Shown: positions 63,392-64,000 of the stretch, piece by piece | Layout: the number at the start of each line of letters is the position of its first letter | How positions within the stretch are numbered: position 1 is the first letter of the stretch | DNA from: Bombyx mori | Taxonomy: Eukaryota > Arthropoda > Insecta > Lepidoptera > Bombycidae | NCBI RefSeq assembly: GCF_030269925.1 | Contig: NC_085129.1 | Span: 16,545,501-16,609,500 of the forward strand | DNA length: 64,000 nt | Direction: 5' to 3' | Position numbers and translations under genes: made by a program | The notes under the pieces: generated by a model | The model's input: only the letters and a program-made list of their open reading frames with translations | Told to the model about the DNA's origin: nothing | Database searches by the model: none

Positions 63392-63660
63392 CTGATAGTC
63401 TGGTAAGACCATATCAGCGTAACCTTGACTAGTAGGTGAGCTCACGGGGCTAAACCTGACGTCGTTGCTAACACAAACCCTAGCAAGAGCCGTACTTCGC
63501 CACTGAGAAGATCCGGCGAGAAACTCAGTGGACTGTGTCTCTGGGTTCATTTACTCGCCGAGCCCTTCGTCGCAAGCGATGAGTTCGACGAGAACGATGA
63601 CCGCTGCATGAGGTACCTAAAAGCACCGTTAGTGGATCAGGAGGATCCGAAAAGACGTGA
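63392..63660 (-). pseudogene. Jockey-type LINE 3' end
   Basis: Minus-strand 3' UTR plus the end of ORF2, with the GGATCCTCCTGATCCAC segment and the three hairpins. A short deletion lies in the middle. Confidence 0.8.
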
Positions 63661-63789
63661 GCATTAAGCAATTTGACGCTTTCGATATTAAAGTAGCATA
63701 GAAAAGTAATGATCGCTTCACGAATACAATGCTATCGAAAGGCCCGTCCCAAATGAACGGAGATTTGTTAACCTGTCTCTACTAACTCG

Positions 63790-63905
63790 ACCTGTATCTA
63801 TATATCTATGTGCAAGAATCTTTTAACGTAACGTTCATTGACGTTACGACTTCCAATCGACTTGATAATTCGCACCTATCAAAGACCGATGGTAATACTA
63901 TGTTT
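63790..63905. repeat. Dispersed repeat, copy b
   Basis: CTGTATCTATATATCTATGT, then AGAATCT, AACGT and ATCGACTTGATAATTCGCAC. Matches 61075-61200. Confidence 0.5.
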
Positions 63906-64000
63906 TAATACCCTCTCTGACCAGGGTCAGCGGCATAAAATATCACATTTTTCGTTCGATTCGTTGTTGTCATGGTATTGCAGCTGTCACAAGTTAATTG

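Noticed and set aside
1..64000. Telomeric (TTAGG)n arrays or rDNA next to the tandem LINEs
   Set aside because: None seen; the tandem LINE site is an LTR and not a telomere or rDNA target.

Overview
The window looks like lepidopteran genomic DNA, most likely Bombyx (silkworm, B. mori or B. mandarina). The main reasons are many copies of a tRNA-derived SINE that I recall as Bm1, lepidopteran-type Helitrons ending in CTAG-T, and a BEL/Pao LTR retrotransposon. Species and repeat names come from memory and were not checked by search. There is one clear host gene. Almost everything else is transposable-element sequence in an AT-rich background.

Layout. Positions 1-1486 hold the first three coding exons, on the minus strand, of the 26S proteasome lid subunit Rpn9 (PSMD13); the rest of the gene lies off the left edge. 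A possible isolated first coding exon of unknown identity lies at 4989-5064 (+). From 2 to 30.7 kb and from 53.5 to 64 kb the sequence is a mosaic of SINEs, 3' fragments of at least three non-LTR retrotransposon lineages, Helitron-like elements, MITEs (one with piggyBac-like ends), a four-copy minisatellite and stretches with nothing recognisable.

The centrepiece is a nested element at 30741-53462. A BEL/Pao element has 738/737-bp LTRs that are about 99.5% identical, a 5-bp target duplication, a primer-binding site and a polypurine tract. It carries three Jockey-type LINEs inside its LTRs: one in the 5' LTR and two in tandem in the 3' LTR. All three entered at the same position, directly after GCTGCAAATT, and each has its own target duplication, poly(A) tail and 5' end. 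That position lies between the LTR TATA box and its initiator. The BEL pol gene is dead (two frameshifts, a stop in the RT active-site motif, and an internal RT deletion). LINE 1 has a 112-bp deletion in ORF2. LINEs 2 and 3 have identical intact ORF1 and ORF2 products and look recently active.

The LINEs show two layers of apparent RNA structure. The 5' UTR contains four repeats, about 88 nt apart, of a hairpin with a TTTC loop followed by a longer hairpin. The primary sequence differs between units while the pairing is kept. The 3' end contains hairpins that show compensatory changes when compared with older relatives scattered through the window. The recurrent insertion site, the promoter geometry it creates and the 5' UTR hairpin array are the observations most worth following up.
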